A stretch of DNA of 64,000 nt, taken from Sutcliffiella sp. FSL R7-0096 (GTDB taxonomy: Bacteria; Bacillota; Bacilli; Bacillales; Bacillaceae_I). Positions within the stretch are counted from its first letter, which is position 1. Each line of letters begins with the position of its first letter. Under the pieces are notes generated by a model. That model worked only from the letters and a program-made list of their open reading frames with translations. It ran no database searches and was not told where the DNA came from. Position numbers and translations under genes: made by a program. Below are positions 55,738 to 64,000 of the stretch, one piece after another. The stretch lies in contig NZ_CP152003.1 of assembly GCF_038595065.1 (NCBI RefSeq), forward strand, positions 3,142,001-3,206,000, in the 5' to 3' direction.

Positions 55738-56107
55738 GATGCTTCACCTCTTTTTGATGGGTAAAGGCGATGTCAATCAATTGCCTGACGTGATCATCAT
55801 CTAATGAATAATAGACAAGTTTACCTTCTTTTCTGAACTTCGCCAGTCCCAGGTCCCGCAATAGCCTTAAATGGTGGGAGGCTGTCGCAACAGTCGATTC
55901 GGTAATAGTGGCAACATCATGAACACAAAGCTCTACTGCAATATTAAGGGCCTGGGCTATCTTTAATCTGGTTGGGTCGGATAAGGCACGATATATTTTC
56001 GCAACGTCTTTCGTAATCAAATCATCTATCTGCTCTTTTACTTCATTTACTTTTATTTCATCTGCACAATCGTCCTGGCAATTTACTAAATTAGATTTTG
56101 TCGACAT
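55727..56107 (-). CDS. cadC: CadC, ArsR-family metal-responsive repressor
   Basis: About 126 residues from [20 protein letters not shown]. Winged-helix DNA-binding domain [20 protein letters not shown]. In S. aureus CadC the metal is held by Cys7, Cys11, Cys58 and Cys60. Here Cys10, Cys14 and Cys61 are seen, and the fourth position appears as His (ELCVHDV), a possible shift in metal preference. It represses cadCA until Cd, Zn or Pb binds. AAAGGAGAG fits the ATG at 56107. Confidence 0.93.
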   Translation of the reverse strand: MSTKSNLVNCQDDCADEIKVNEVKEQIDDLITKDVAKIYRALSDPTRLKIAQALNIAVELCVHDVATITESTVATASHHLRLLRDLGLAKFRKEGKLVYYSLDDDHVRQLIDIAFTHQKEVKHRGK

Positions 56108-56125
56108 GGAAAGCTCTCCTTTACA

Positions 56126-56177
56126 TTCAAACATTCATTTGAATATTAGTATATGCGATATAATAGGAAATAGTCAA
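56126..56177 (-). promoter_or_regulatory. cadCA promoter and operator
   Basis: Minus strand TTGACT (56172-56177), 18-base spacer, TATACT (56148-56153). The inverted repeat TTCAAATGAATGTTTGAA (56126-56143) follows, in the form of ArsR/CadC operators, and ends 19 bases before the ATG. Confidence 0.75.
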
Positions 56178-56191
56178 CACATAAAATCTAA

Positions 56192-56232
56192 TTCAAAAAA
56201 GCAAATTGGCACATTTAAGCCAACCTGCTTTT
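56192..56232 (-). terminator. Terminator downstream of the permease remnant
   Basis: AAAAGCAGGTTGGC pairs with GCCAATTTGCTTTT, ending in T residues on the minus strand. It closes the arsR-arsB-arsC side and protects cadC. Confidence 0.85.
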
Positions 56233-56249
56233 CCTCTTCTTAACATGTA

Positions 56250-56409
56250 TTATACAAGATAAAAAAAGAACCCTGAGATCGTGGACATGCTTATCACCGA
56301 AACTACAAAAGTTGCGACTAATTTCTTTTTGTAGATACTGTTCAATAATGCTACTTCTGGAAGGCTAGTCCCTGCAGAACTAATCAAAAATAAACATGTT
56401 CTATCTATT
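56250..56409 (-). pseudogene. C-terminal remnant of a permease gene (DUF318/ArsP-like)
   Basis: Reading the minus strand, one frame gives IDRTCLFLISSAGTSLPEVA, LLNSIYKKKLVATFVVSVIS, then MSTISGFFFYLV and a stop. This is the end of the YraQ/ArsP-type permease family (LFLISSAGTSLPEV, FVVSV, TISGF). There is a stop just before it and no start codon, and only about 70 bases separate it from arsC, so the first 250 or so residues are missing. Such permeases are often next to arsR or metal genes. Confidence 0.7.
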
Positions 56410-56440
56410 TACGTATGAAGAATCGCTGATAAACTCCCAA

Positions 56441-56482
56441 ATAAAAAATGGCCGAGTATTATTTCACTCGACCATTTTTTTA
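56441..56482 (-). terminator. Terminator of arsC
   Basis: AAAATGGTCGAGTG pairs with ACTCGGCCATTTTTT; the right arm ends in a T run. It abuts the arsC stop. Confidence 0.85.
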
Positions 56483-56899
56483 TTTTCCAGTCTCAGCAAA
56501 CGTTTTAATGCGATCACCGATTTCGTCACGCACTCGTTGGAAGAACTTCCACTTCTCTTCTTCTGTTCCTTCTGCTTTAGCTGGATCATCGAATCCCCAA
56601 TGTACTCTCTCTCTGTTCGGTGGTGTTGCAGGGCAAACATCTGCCGCATGTCCGCAAAGTGTTACGACCAGGTCTGCTTTTTTAAGGATATCTTGGTCGA
56701 TGGTGTCAGAAGTTTGGTTGGTGATGTCTATGTCAACTTCGTTCATTGCTTTTACTGCATTTGGGTTTACACCGTGTGCTTCGATACCTGCAGAGTAAAC
56801 ATCCCACTCGTCACTAAGGTGTTTTTTTCCCCATCCTTCTGCCATTTGGCTGCGGCAAGAGTTACCTGTGCATAGGAAGTAGATTGTTTTTTTAGTCAT
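56480..56899 (-). CDS. arsC: Arsenate reductase, thioredoxin-coupled (ArsC)
   Basis: 139 residues. It reduces arsenate to arsenite through a cysteine relay. The low-molecular-weight phosphatase loop is [11 protein letters not shown] (Cys10, Arg16) and the relay Cys82 and Cys89 are in [10 protein letters not shown], the same numbers as in S. aureus and B. subtilis ArsC. AAAGGAG precedes the ATG at 56899; the frame opens 33 bases earlier. It is separated from arsB by a repeat element. Confidence 0.97.
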   Translation of the reverse strand: MTKKTIYFLCTGNSCRSQMAEGWGKKHLSDEWDVYSAGIEAHGVNPNAVKAMNEVDIDITNQTSDTIDQDILKKADLVVTLCGHAADVCPATPPNRERVHWGFDDPAKAEGTEEEKWKFFQRVRDEIGDRIKTFAETGK

Positions 56900-56936
56900 G
56901 TTGAAAAACTCCTTTTGTTTAGTATTTTGCATATAC

Positions 56937-57033
56937 TCCTGTTGACTTCCGTTCCGGGTGTTCGCTTATCCCTAAGGGCGCTGCTTGAGCATCCTCGCGC
57001 AGGTGTCTCACACCCTGCACTTCAATCAACAGG
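56937..57033. repeat. CTGTTGA…TCAACAG repeat, copy between arsB and arsC
   Basis: About 97 bp, bounded by TCCTGTTGACTTCC and CTTCAATCAACAGG, with GGGTGTTCGCTTATCC, GCGCTGCTTGAGC and GGTGTCTCACACCC. A shorter form of the family, inserted inside the ars operon. Confidence 0.85.
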
Positions 57034-57051
57034 GAAACAACATTAATATTT

Positions 57052-58350
57052 TTAACCAATTATTAAAAGCCAGAAATATAGGCCGAGTAGCGTGATGAAT
57101 AGGGTTGGGATGGTTAGGATGATACCTACTTTAAAGTAGTATCCCCAACTGATCTTTACACCTTTCAGGCTTAAGACATGTAGCCATAAAAGGGTTGCCA
57201 GGGAACCGATTGGCGTTATCTTTGGACCAAGGTCGGATCCGATGACATTTGCATAAATCAATGCTTCCCTGATGGTTCCGGTTGTTGCTGTATCTTTGAT
57301 TGCAATGGCATCAATCATGACAGTCGGCATGTTATTCATAAAGGATGAAAGGATGGCTGCAATGAATCCCATTGAGATGGTTGCAACGAACAGCCCTTCA
57401 TCTGCCGCCATTTGAATGACATCTGTCAATAGATTGGTCAATCCGACATTTCTTAGGCCATATACTACCACGTACATTCCAATGGAGAAAAATACGATTG
57501 CCCATGGTGCACCTTTTAATATTTGTTTTGTATGAATAACCGGGCTGTTCCTACTAATTAGAAGAAAAATGATTGCTACAGAGGCTGCTACAAAAGAAAC
57601 AGGAATGCCGGCGAATTCACTTGCAAAATATCCAATTAGAAGTACAGCAAGTACAATCCATGATAAATTGAACAGCTTCACATCTTTGATAGCCTCTCTT
57701 GGTGCTTTCAAAACAGACATATCATAATTTTCCGGGATGCTCTTGCGGAAAAACAAGTAAAGCACCACTATACTTGCACCAAGCGCAAAGAAGTTCGGAA
57801 CAATCATCCGTGAAGCATACTCCACAAACCCTATATCGAAAAAGTCTGCAGAAACGATGTTCACCAAGTTACTAACAACCAATGGCAAGGATGTCGTATC
57901 GGCAATAAATCCACTAGCCATGATGAACGGTAGGATCATCTTTTCTTTAAACTGAAGATTCCTCACCATTGCAAGCACAATCGGTGTCAGAATTAAGGCT
58001 GCACCGTCATTGGCAAAGAATGCTGCAACCACTGCACCAAGCAACGTGATATAGATGAACATTCTTACTCCGCTTCCTTTAGCGAAGCGCGCCATGTGCA
58101 ATGCTGACCATTCAAAGAAACCCACTTCATCTAAAATGAGGGATATGATAATCAGTGCCACAAATGTCAATGTGGCATTCCACACGATGCCAGTCACATC
58201 AATCACGTCTGTAAAGGTAACAACCCCAAAGAGTAAAGCCAAAAGGGCTCCACCACAGGCTGACCACCCGATGGACAATCCTTTAGGTTGCCAGATAACA
58301 AATACTAATGTTAGTAAAAAAATCACAGATGCCAAAATAATATCCAGCAA
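57052..58350 (-). CDS. arsB: Arsenite efflux permease ArsB
   Basis: 432 residues with 11-12 membrane helices, ArsB/NhaD superfamily. Landmarks are [52 protein letters not shown] and [20 protein letters not shown]. It expels arsenite made by ArsC, by proton exchange. The start is TTG after AAGGGGGGA. arsR ends 12 bases upstream, so arsRB(C) forms one unit. Confidence 0.94.
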   Translation of the reverse strand: MLDIILASVIFLLTLVFVIWQPKGLSIGWSACGGALLALLFGVVTFTDVIDVTGIVWNATLTFVALIIISLILDEVGFFEWSALHMARFAKGSGVRMFIYITLLGAVVAAFFANDGAALILTPIVLAMVRNLQFKEKMILPFIMASGFIADTTSLPLVVSNLVNIVSADFFDIGFVEYASRMIVPNFFALGASIVVLYLFFRKSIPENYDMSVLKAPREAIKDVKLFNLSWIVLAVLLIGYFASEFAGIPVSFVAASVAIIFLLISRNSPVIHTKQILKGAPWAIVFFSIGMYVVVYGLRNVGLTNLLTDVIQMAADEGLFVATISMGFIAAILSSFMNNMPTVMIDAIAIKDTATTGTIREALIYANVIGSDLGPKITPIGSLATLLWLHVLSLKGVKISWGYYFKVGIILTIPTLFITLLGLYFWLLIIG

Positions 58351-58362
58351 ATAAATCCCCCC

Positions 58363-58704
58363 TTAACAACAAGTAATTCTAAGTCCTTTTTCCTCTAGTT
58401 CTTTCAACTTTTCTTCAAGTGAAGGAACATGCACAAGTATCGATGTGATTAGTCCATAATGTGGATGTTCCGTATTAATGGAATACGTAATCCACTGGCC
58501 TTTCCTTGATTCCTTTACAAGGCCCACATCTTTTAGCTTCTTCACATGCTGGCTGATAGAGGGTTGACTCATTTGAAAAATCTCGACAAACTCACATACA
58601 CAGCAAGCGTGATCTTGAAGGAGTGCTAGCATGGAGAGTCTGGTTTTGTCACCTAATATTTTCAACGTCACTGCTGCTTCTTCCATTTCTAAGACATGTT
58701 GCAT
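58363..58704 (-). CDS. arsR: ArsR-family arsenic-responsive repressor
   Basis: About 113 residues from MQHVLEMEEAAVTLKILGDK. The As(III) site is at Cys35 and Cys37 (HACCVCEFVEIF, compare ELCVCDL in ArsR), with an extra Cys34 and a C-terminal CysCys. Helix-turn-helix QMSQPSISQHVKKLKDVGLV. It represses arsRBC until arsenite binds. AGGTGAATG is upstream of the ATG at 58704. Confidence 0.93.
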   Translation of the reverse strand: MQHVLEMEEAAVTLKILGDKTRLSMLALLQDHACCVCEFVEIFQMSQPSISQHVKKLKDVGLVKESRKGQWITYSINTEHPHYGLITSILVHVPSLEEKLKELEEKGLRITCC

Positions 58705-58740
58705 ACATTCACCTGCTTTCGGAAAAGGTAATCTCGTATA

Positions 58741-58790
58741 AACAATCACTTATATAAGAATATTATTATATAATAAAACACTTATATGCT
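58741..58790 (-). promoter_or_regulatory. ars operator/promoter region
   Basis: Two copies of ATATAAGTG (minus strand) enclose AT-rich TTTTATTATATAATAATA. The repeated ATAAGTG words lie 35-40 bases upstream of arsR and are a fair candidate operator. The promoter elements cannot be told apart in the AT-rich stretch. Confidence 0.45.
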
Positions 58791-58830
58791 AGGGGCAACC
58801 TTTTATTTGTAAAGTTATTGTAAAGGTTGA

Positions 58831-58859
58831 TTGCTGTATTATCAGTCAATAGTTATAAT
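58831..58859 (+). promoter_or_regulatory. Promoter of the 50-residue protein gene
   Basis: TTGCTG, 17-base spacer, TATAAT (58854-58859). Confidence 0.6.
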
Positions 58860-58866
58860 GGAATTA

Positions 58867-58880
58867 AGAAAGCGCTTCCA
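58867..58880. promoter_or_regulatory. Candidate cre site (CcpA)
   Basis: AGAAAGCGCTTCCA matches 12 of 14 positions of TGWAANCGNTNWCA. It starts 8 bases after the -10 box, so it would overlap the start of transcription. Confidence 0.4.
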
Positions 58881-58912
58881 AAAACATATGATTGGGAAAG
58901 GTGATGCTGTTT

Positions 58913-59065
58913 ATGATGGACTATCAGTACAGACGACAAGCTTTTCAAAACCTACATGTGGAACAAGAAGAAGCAAAAAAAGATTTTAAACAAAAAGTTA
59001 AAAAATCCAAATCGATGCTGGCTTCCATAGCCGCGTTCTTTTCTTTTTTTCATCACACATCTTAA
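58913..59065 (+). CDS. 50-residue cationic protein, unknown function
   Basis: Starts MMDYQYRRQAFQNLHVEQEE, continues with a Lys-rich stretch (KDFKQKVKKSKSM) and ends in a hydrophobic tail (LASIAAFFSFFHHTS). AAAGGTG is upstream of the ATG. It has its own promoter, a possible cre site and a terminator, which support a real gene although it is short. The amphipathic helix plus hydrophobic end suggests membrane association. No family recognised. Confidence 0.6.
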   Translation: MMDYQYRRQAFQNLHVEQEEAKKDFKQKVKKSKSMLASIAAFFSFFHHTS

Positions 59066-59090
59066 GGAGCTTGTATGCTCCTTTTTATTA
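59064..59090 (+). terminator. Terminator of the 50-residue protein gene
   Basis: AAGGAGC and GCTCCTT with loop TTGTAT, then TTTATT. Confidence 0.85.
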
Positions 59091-59106
59091 TGCCTGTTGC
59101 AACACA

Positions 59107-59135
59107 AAAAACGGGACATTTTTATGTCCCGTTTA
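59107..59135 (-). terminator. Terminator of the SulP gene
   Basis: AAACGGGACAT pairs with ATGTCCCGTTT, with T residues on the minus-strand side. Confidence 0.85.
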
Positions 59136-59147
59136 GTAAATTATCTA

Positions 59148-60611
59148 TTAATGACCAGAAGTTGCAGATAAGCCTACTCTGTCTATAAGTGTTTTACTTT
59201 CATCATTAAGGCCTATAATTTTAACGTTCTTACCTAGTCTTTGATATTTTAATACCGTTTTTGAAATAGCAGTAACTGCGGATTGATCCCAAATATGTGT
59301 GTTACTGAAATCAATAACGATTTCTTTTGGATCATTATTGTAATCGAATAAATCTACAAAGTGACTCATCGTTCCAAAGAACATTTGTCCCGTGATTTGA
59401 TAATGCATGACTTTATCTTTTAACACCATGGTTGCTTTGATTTTGGCCATCTTCCAACCGAAGATCAAAGCACTTAATACAACCCCTGCTCCCACTCCTT
59501 TTGCAAGGTCATGTGTATATACAACAATTGCTACGGTTACAATCATGACTACGGCATCAGCGCGAGGTATTTTGTGAATTTCACGGATGGATTGCCAATC
59601 AAACGTACCAACGGAAACCATGATCATTACTCCAACAAGAGCTGCCATTGGGATTTGAACCACTACATCTCCAAGCACCATAATCAGAAATAAAAGGAAC
59701 GTCCCTGCTACTAGTGCAGATAATCTACCACGCCCACCTGATTTAACGTTAATTACTGATTGTCCAATCATTGCACAACCAGCCATACCACCAAAGAACC
59801 CGGTTATGACATTCGCAATACCTTGTCCCTTCATTTCACGGTTTTTATTACTTTTTGTATCTGTCATTTCGTCCACGATTGTTGCAGTTAACAGGGACTC
59901 TAGATTACCTACGATAGCAAGTGTAAATGCATATGGAAGGATGATCATAAATGTTTCCAAGGACAAATCCACCATAGGGATATGGAAGAAAGGTAAGGTT
60001 CTTGAAATTTCGCCTTGATCCCCAACTGTACTGAGACCAAACCCTCCACCAAATAAGGTAATTGCTGTGATAACGACAATTGCCACTAATGCAGATGGTA
60101 ATGCTTTTGTGACTCTTGGAAGCAAATATATAATGGCAAGTGTAGCAATTACAAAACCGACCATTATCCAGGATCCACCTTTTTCAGGATAAAAGTGAAC
60201 CAATTGTGCTGAAAAAATTAAGATTGCTAAAGCATTTACAAATCCAATAATTACGGCCTGAGGTAAAAATGAAATAAATTTCCCAAGTTTAAATACACCC
60301 ATCAAAATTTGGATGATACCCGTTAAGACGGTAGCAGCAAACAGATATTCTATTCCATGATCCGCAACCAGTGTAACCATCAATAATGCCATCGCGCCGG
60401 TTGCAGCAGAAATCATCCCCGGTCTCCCACCAGTGAAAGCGATAACCACGGCAATACAGAAGGACGCATAAAGACCCACCATCGGGTCAACACCAGCAAT
60501 GATAGAAAATGCGATTGCTTCAGGAATGAGGGCTAATGCTACGGTCATTCCGGCAAGTACGTCACCGCGTACGTTGCCAAACCATTCTTGTTTTAAGTTT
60601 GCTACGTTCAT
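59148..60611 (-). CDS. SulP-family anion transporter with STAS domain
   Basis: 487 residues. About 11-14 membrane helices (residues 12-385) with the SulP motifs [24 protein letters not shown] and [23 protein letters not shown], then a C-terminal STAS domain (about 395-480, [20 protein letters not shown]). Bacterial members move sulfate, bicarbonate or dicarboxylates; the substrate cannot be called. ATG after AAGAGGTG. Its neighbours give no clue. Confidence 0.9.
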   Translation of the reverse strand: MNVANLKQEWFGNVRGDVLAGMTVALALIPEAIAFSIIAGVDPMVGLYASFCIAVVIAFTGGRPGMISAATGAMALLMVTLVADHGIEYLFAATVLTGIIQILMGVFKLGKFISFLPQAVIIGFVNALAILIFSAQLVHFYPEKGGSWIMVGFVIATLAIIYLLPRVTKALPSALVAIVVITAITLFGGGFGLSTVGDQGEISRTLPFFHIPMVDLSLETFMIILPYAFTLAIVGNLESLLTATIVDEMTDTKSNKNREMKGQGIANVITGFFGGMAGCAMIGQSVINVKSGGRGRLSALVAGTFLLFLIMVLGDVVVQIPMAALVGVMIMVSVGTFDWQSIREIHKIPRADAVVMIVTVAIVVYTHDLAKGVGAGVVLSALIFGWKMAKIKATMVLKDKVMHYQITGQMFFGTMSHFVDLFDYNNDPKEIVIDFSNTHIWDQSAVTAISKTVLKYQRLGKNVKIIGLNDESKTLIDRVGLSATSGH

Positions 60612-60822
60612 AGCACACCTCTTTCGTTTTATTTAGTTTTTTGACTTTCTACTCTCAAGAAAGTCGGGTCCGTTTGCAACAGGAAAAATCATACCACAAA
60701 TTTTCTAAGCTAAAAAATAGGATGAAAACGGGAACACACAAGATTATCTCTCAGTTTCTTAAAATCCCTCTATTTTTCTCTTGTTTTTGCACGTATGTAA
60801 AAAAGCGCACAATAAACATAAA

Positions 60823-60854
60823 GAAAGCTCTGTTCTTAAAGAACAAAGCCGTTA
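60823..60854 (-). terminator. Terminator of the pst-phoU operon
   Basis: GGCTTTGTTCTT pairs with AAGAACAGAGCTT, followed by TCTTTATG on the minus strand; next to the phoU stop. Confidence 0.75.
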
Positions 60855-60856
60855 AA

Positions 60857-61516
60857 TTAATCATTTAGTTCATAATGACTACCCTTAACAAGGTAGAAAA
60901 TGTTTTCCGATATATTGGTTGTATGATCCGCCATACGCTCAATATAACGGCAGATAAAGCTAAGTTGTGTAATTTCAGGAATCATATCAGGGTAGTCTTT
61001 TGTAAGCTGCAGCAGTTCACGGATATTTTGACCATAAAGCTCGTCCACCTGGTCATCCATGTCGGCAACCTTTTTCGCCAATACGATGTCCTCATCGTAA
61101 TATGCTTTTAATGATAAAGATAACATCTCTGTAGCTATACTGTGCATTTTCTCAATCTTTTCAATTGGTAATAATGGCTGATCGCTTTTTCCGATTCGAA
61201 TAGTGGATTTTGCAATGTTTACTGCAAAGTCAGCAATTCGTTCCACATCTGTTGAAATTTTAATAGCAACAAATATTCTTCTTAAGTCAATTGCAACAGG
61301 TTGTTGCTTGGCTATCAAAAGGATGGCAAAATCATTGATTTCCTCATCCAGTCGATCTGCTTTGTTATCTTCTTCAATAATTTGGAGGGCAAGGTCCACA
61401 TCTTTATTTGTTAATGCCGTAATGGATTTACCCATTGCCACTTCTGCTAAGCTACCTAGCTCCAATAATTTATCTCTTAACGTTTCCAAATCGACATGAA
61501 ATTGACGCACTACCAT
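60857..61516 (-). CDS. phoU: Phosphate regulator PhoU
   Basis: 219 residues, two PhoU three-helix bundles. Metal-cluster motifs ERIADFAVNIAK and ERMADHTTNISE are visible near residues 85 and 190. PhoU restrains the Pst transporter and phosphate signalling when phosphate is ample. AGAGAGGAAG precedes the ATG. Last gene of the pst operon. Confidence 0.95.
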   Translation of the reverse strand: MVVRQFHVDLETLRDKLLELGSLAEVAMGKSITALTNKDVDLALQIIEEDNKADRLDEEINDFAILLIAKQQPVAIDLRRIFVAIKISTDVERIADFAVNIAKSTIRIGKSDQPLLPIEKIEKMHSIATEMLSLSLKAYYDEDIVLAKKVADMDDQVDELYGQNIRELLQLTKDYPDMIPEITQLSFICRYIERMADHTTNISENIFYLVKGSHYELND

Positions 61517-61540
61517 CTGATTCTTCCTCTCTTCAATTTA

Positions 61541-62365
61541 TTATCCGAAACGGCCAGTAATGTAGTCTTCTGTGCGCTTATCTGCCGGATTGGAGAATAA
61601 TTTATCTGTTTCCGAGTACTCTACTACTTCTCCATTTAAGAAGAAGGCTGTCCTATCAGAAATACGTGCAGCTTGTTGCATGTTATGGGTTACAATGACA
61701 ATGCTATAGTCTTTCTTCAATTCTTGAACCAACTCTTCTACTTTCAGTGTTGAAATTGGATCAAGGGCAGATGTCGGTTCGTCCATAAGAATAACATCTG
61801 GTTCAATCGCCAAGCAGCGGGCGATACATAAACGCTGTTGCTGTCCACCGGATAGGCCGTATGCATTTTCCTTCAAGCGATCCTTCACTTCATCCCAGAT
61901 AGCCGCTCCCCGCAAGCTCTTTTCAACGATTTCATCAAGGATTTTCTTGTTACGGATTCCGTGAATTCTTGGACCGTAAGCAATGTTGTCATAGATGGAT
62001 TTTGGGAACGGGTTAGGCTTTTGGAATACCATTCCTACACTTGTTCTTAGTTCTTCCACTTTATAGGGCTTTGCCAAAATGTTATTTTCACGGTAAAGGA
62101 TATCGCCTGATACTTTGACACTTGGTACAAGCTCCACCATACGGTTCAATGTTTTGATATACGTGGATTTACCACAACCGGATGGACCGATGATTGCTGT
62201 CACTTCATTTTCATAGATTGGCAAGTTGATGTTTTTCAATGCCAAATTTTCTCCGTACCACAGGTTTAAATCTTTTGTATGATAAACAATGTTCTTTTCT
62301 TTTGGAGTAGTAATAATGGAAGAAGGATTGTACTTCGTTTCACGTTCAGGTACCGCAATTTGCAT
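61541..62365 (-). CDS. pstB: Phosphate ABC transporter ATPase PstB
   Basis: 274 residues. Walker [17 protein letters not shown], the family loop [20 protein letters not shown], signature [16 protein letters not shown], Walker [16 protein letters not shown], switch His in [15 protein letters not shown] 25-residue N-terminal extension precedes the ABC domain. AGGAGG before the ATG. Confidence 0.97.
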   Translation of the reverse strand: MQIAVPERETKYNPSSIITTPKEKNIVYHTKDLNLWYGENLALKNINLPIYENEVTAIIGPSGCGKSTYIKTLNRMVELVPSVKVSGDILYRENNILAKPYKVEELRTSVGMVFQKPNPFPKSIYDNIAYGPRIHGIRNKKILDEIVEKSLRGAAIWDEVKDRLKENAYGLSGGQQQRLCIARCLAIEPDVILMDEPTSALDPISTLKVEELVQELKKDYSIVIVTHNMQQAARISDRTAFFLNGEVVEYSETDKLFSNPADKRTEDYITGRFG

Positions 62366-62383
62366 AGATGATTCCTCCTATGA

Positions 62384-63268
62384 TTAAAATCTTCTTTGGA
62401 ATTTATTTCGAATGATAACCGCTATGGAATTCATGAATAATAATATGAAAAGTAGTACCACAATGGTTGCTGCTGCAAGGTTCGCGTATTCTGCCACAAG
62501 AGCTGCGTCAATGGTCCAATAGTAAATTTGCATAGGTAGCACAGTAAATTTGTCAAAGATTCCTTCAGGTAGCGGAATCAATAATGCAGGTATACCCAAT
62601 ACAACTAGTGGAGCTGTTTCCCCGATCGCACGGGATAACGCTAAAATAACTCCTGTCAAGATACCTGGTAATGATGCTGGCAACACGATATTCTTGATTG
62701 TCTGCCACTTTGTCGCACCCATACCATAGGATGCTTCCCTCAAATAACCAGGTACAGAACGAATTGCTTCTTGACTTGCTACAACCACAATAGGAAGAAC
62801 TAATAATGCCATTGTAAGTCCACCGGCTAAAACGATGTTTCCAAGTCCTGCCGCTCTTACAAAAATAGTTAATCCCAAGATACCAAATACAATGGAAGGT
62901 ACACCCGCCAGGTTAGAAATATTCGTCTGTAGAAAACGTTGAAGGCGTCCTTTTTTTGCATACTCTTCTAGATAGATAGCCGTTCCGACTCCAAGGAACA
63001 TGGTAAGTGGTGCTACCACCAACATCAGCCATACTGTCCCCATGATGGCTCCCATGATTCCTGCTCTATCTGCCATGGTAGACAGTTTACTCGTAATAAA
63101 TTGAAGATCAATCCACCCCATACTTTGGGAGATAACACGGTAGAATAAGATAACTAGAACAACAAGACCAATTAACGTAGCTGCTAGGAATAATGATTTA
63201 GCCAATTTATTTATGCTCAATCTTGTGTTCATTTTCTTTTGTACTTGCGCTGCATCAACATACTTCAT
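62384..63268 (-). CDS. pstA: Phosphate permease subunit PstA
   Basis: 294 residues, six helices. The ATPase-coupling loop is REASYGMGATKWQTIKNIVLP followed by LPGILTGVILALSRAIGETAPL. It forms the channel with PstC. GAGGAAT precedes the ATG, one base after pstC. Confidence 0.96.
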   Translation of the reverse strand: MKYVDAAQVQKKMNTRLSINKLAKSLFLAATLIGLVVLVILFYRVISQSMGWIDLQFITSKLSTMADRAGIMGAIMGTVWLMLVVAPLTMFLGVGTAIYLEEYAKKGRLQRFLQTNISNLAGVPSIVFGILGLTIFVRAAGLGNIVLAGGLTMALLVLPIVVVASQEAIRSVPGYLREASYGMGATKWQTIKNIVLPASLPGILTGVILALSRAIGETAPLVVLGIPALLIPLPEGIFDKFTVLPMQIYYWTIDAALVAEYANLAAATIVVLLFILLFMNSIAVIIRNKFQRRF

Positions 63269-63269
63269 C

Positions 63270-64000
63270 TTAATATTCCTCCCTGTACTTGCGAGAGATA
63301 TACTGGGCGATTAGGTTCATGACTAGTGTAAACACGAACAATGTCATCGCAACAGCGTACAAGCTGTAATATAAAGTTGAACCAGCTGGTGCATCTCCAC
63401 CGGTTACTTCCACAATGTATGCAGTCATCGTTTGCATAGATTGCGTTACATCAAACGTAAAATTCTTGGTACTTCCACTTGCAATTGTCACGATCATCGT
63501 TTCACCGATTGCACGGGAAATAGCCAGGACAAAGGAAGCGATAATGCCAGACATAGCTGCAGGAACAACAACCTTCCAAGCCACCTCTAATTTAGTAGAT
63601 CCAAGCGCCAATGCTCCTTCTCTCATTGCATTAGGAACAGAGCTCATCGCATCTTCAGATAAAGAGGCAACCATCGGGATGATCATGATTCCCATCACTA
63701 TTCCGGGACTGAGGATATTGGTTGATTGTAATCCAGGAATGATTGCTTGTAAGATCGGTGTCACAAAAGTGAATGCAAAGAATCCATAAACAATAGTTGG
63801 AATACCGGCAAGGACTTCTAAAATTGGTTTTAAGACTCTTCTAACTCTATCAGAAGCATATTCACTTAAGAAAATAGCGGACATCAGTCCGATTGGGATC
63901 GCAACCACCATTGCTATCAAAGAGGAAATCAATGTTCCCATTAGCAATGGAAGAACCCCAAATTGAGCGTTCTGTCCCAGTGGCTTTAGCACAGTACCTG
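63270..64000 (-). CDS. pstC: Phosphate permease subunit PstC (N-terminus outside window)
   Basis: About 243 residues of the C-terminal part are visible. The coupling loop is MREGALALGSTKLEVAWKVV, then AAMSGIIASFVLAISRAIGE, and GGDAPAGSTLYYSLYAVAMT near the end is typical of PstC. The frame stays open to the window edge (GTVLKPLGQNAQFG), so the GTG near 63992 is not the true start. pstS and any Pho box should lie beyond the window. Confidence 0.94.
   Translation of the reverse strand, partial: GTVLKPLGQNAQFGVLPLLMGTLISSLIAMVVAIPIGLMSAIFLSEYASDRVRRVLKPILEVLAGIPTIVYGFFAFTFVTPILQAIIPGLQSTNILSPGIVMGIMIIPMVASLSEDAMSSVPNAMREGALALGSTKLEVAWKVVVPAAMSGIIASFVLAISRAIGETMIVTIASGSTKNFTFDVTQSMQTMTAYIVEVTGGDAPAGSTLYYSLYAVAMTLFVFTLVMNLIAQYISRKYREEY

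Noticed and set aside
53611-58704. Recently transferred metal-resistance island
   Set aside because: No integrase, insertion sequence or att-like repeats were seen, and base use looks like the neighbours; transfer is possible but not supported.

Overview
The window looks like a low-GC Gram-positive endospore former of the family Bacillaceae. AT-rich genes carry strong AGGAGG-type ribosome sites, and long runs keep the Bacillus subtilis gene order: comGA-GG, yqzE, mgsR/yqgZ, yqgY, yqgX, yqgW, yqgV, yqgU, yqgT, yqgS, glcK, yqgQ, gluP/yqgP, yqgN, rpmG, and dppABCDE-ykfABCD. No phage, conjugative element, CRISPR array, rRNA or tRNA was seen. Most genes are on the minus strand.

Layout. 1-3.9 kb: a partial NUDIX hydrolase, a methyltransferase, a double-GNAT acetyltransferase, a small membrane protein, and an ECF sigma factor overlapping a signal-peptidase-I-like membrane protein that seems to lack both catalytic residues. 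4-8.7 kb: aminopeptidase, ptsI and ptsH behind a GlcT-type antitermination leader, yqzE, aroK. 8.8-13.1 kb: the comG competence pseudopilus operon followed by a decayed DUF2642 gene. 13.5-24.3 kb: uptake and breakdown of cell-wall peptides (dppA-E, ykfA-D and a class A beta-lactamase-like hydrolase), with a promoter and a CodY-like box in front of dppA. 24.5-30.5 kb: a DJ-1/PfpI protein, a PAS sensor kinase, small proteins, a TolB-like protein, a second MurG-type enzyme, and the DUF1659/DUF2922/YvrJ trio. 30.6-48.4 kb: the yqg region (mgsR, yqgY, yqgX to yqgS, glcK, a GerA/SpoVAF-like protein, gluP, ldh, a DUF92 protein, yqgN). 49-53.4 kb: rpmG, a sugar-nucleotide transferase and glycosyltransferase pair, and a DUF6115-type/MltG-like pair. 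53.6-58.8 kb: metal resistance (cadC-cadA, arsR-arsB-arsC) with the remnant of a permease gene. 58.9-64 kb: a 50-residue protein, a SulP transporter, phoU and pstB-pstA-pstC (pstC cut by the window edge).

Two families of non-coding repeats are scattered between the genes. One is a set of short elements (65-184 bp) with GGCTSTTTTC-type terminal inverted repeats and visible 8-bp target duplications, which look like MITEs mobilised by an ISL3-family transposase. The other is the larger Bacillaceae repeat bounded by CTGTTGA/TCAACAG, present singly and as a three-unit tandem array. Two further intergenic regions hold short motifs repeated at 20- or 21-bp intervals.

The points most worth following are the apparently catalytically dead signal-peptidase-like partner of the ECF sigma factor, the ISL3-type MITEs, the antitermination leader on ptsHI with no ptsG next to it, and the helically phased 21-bp repeats.
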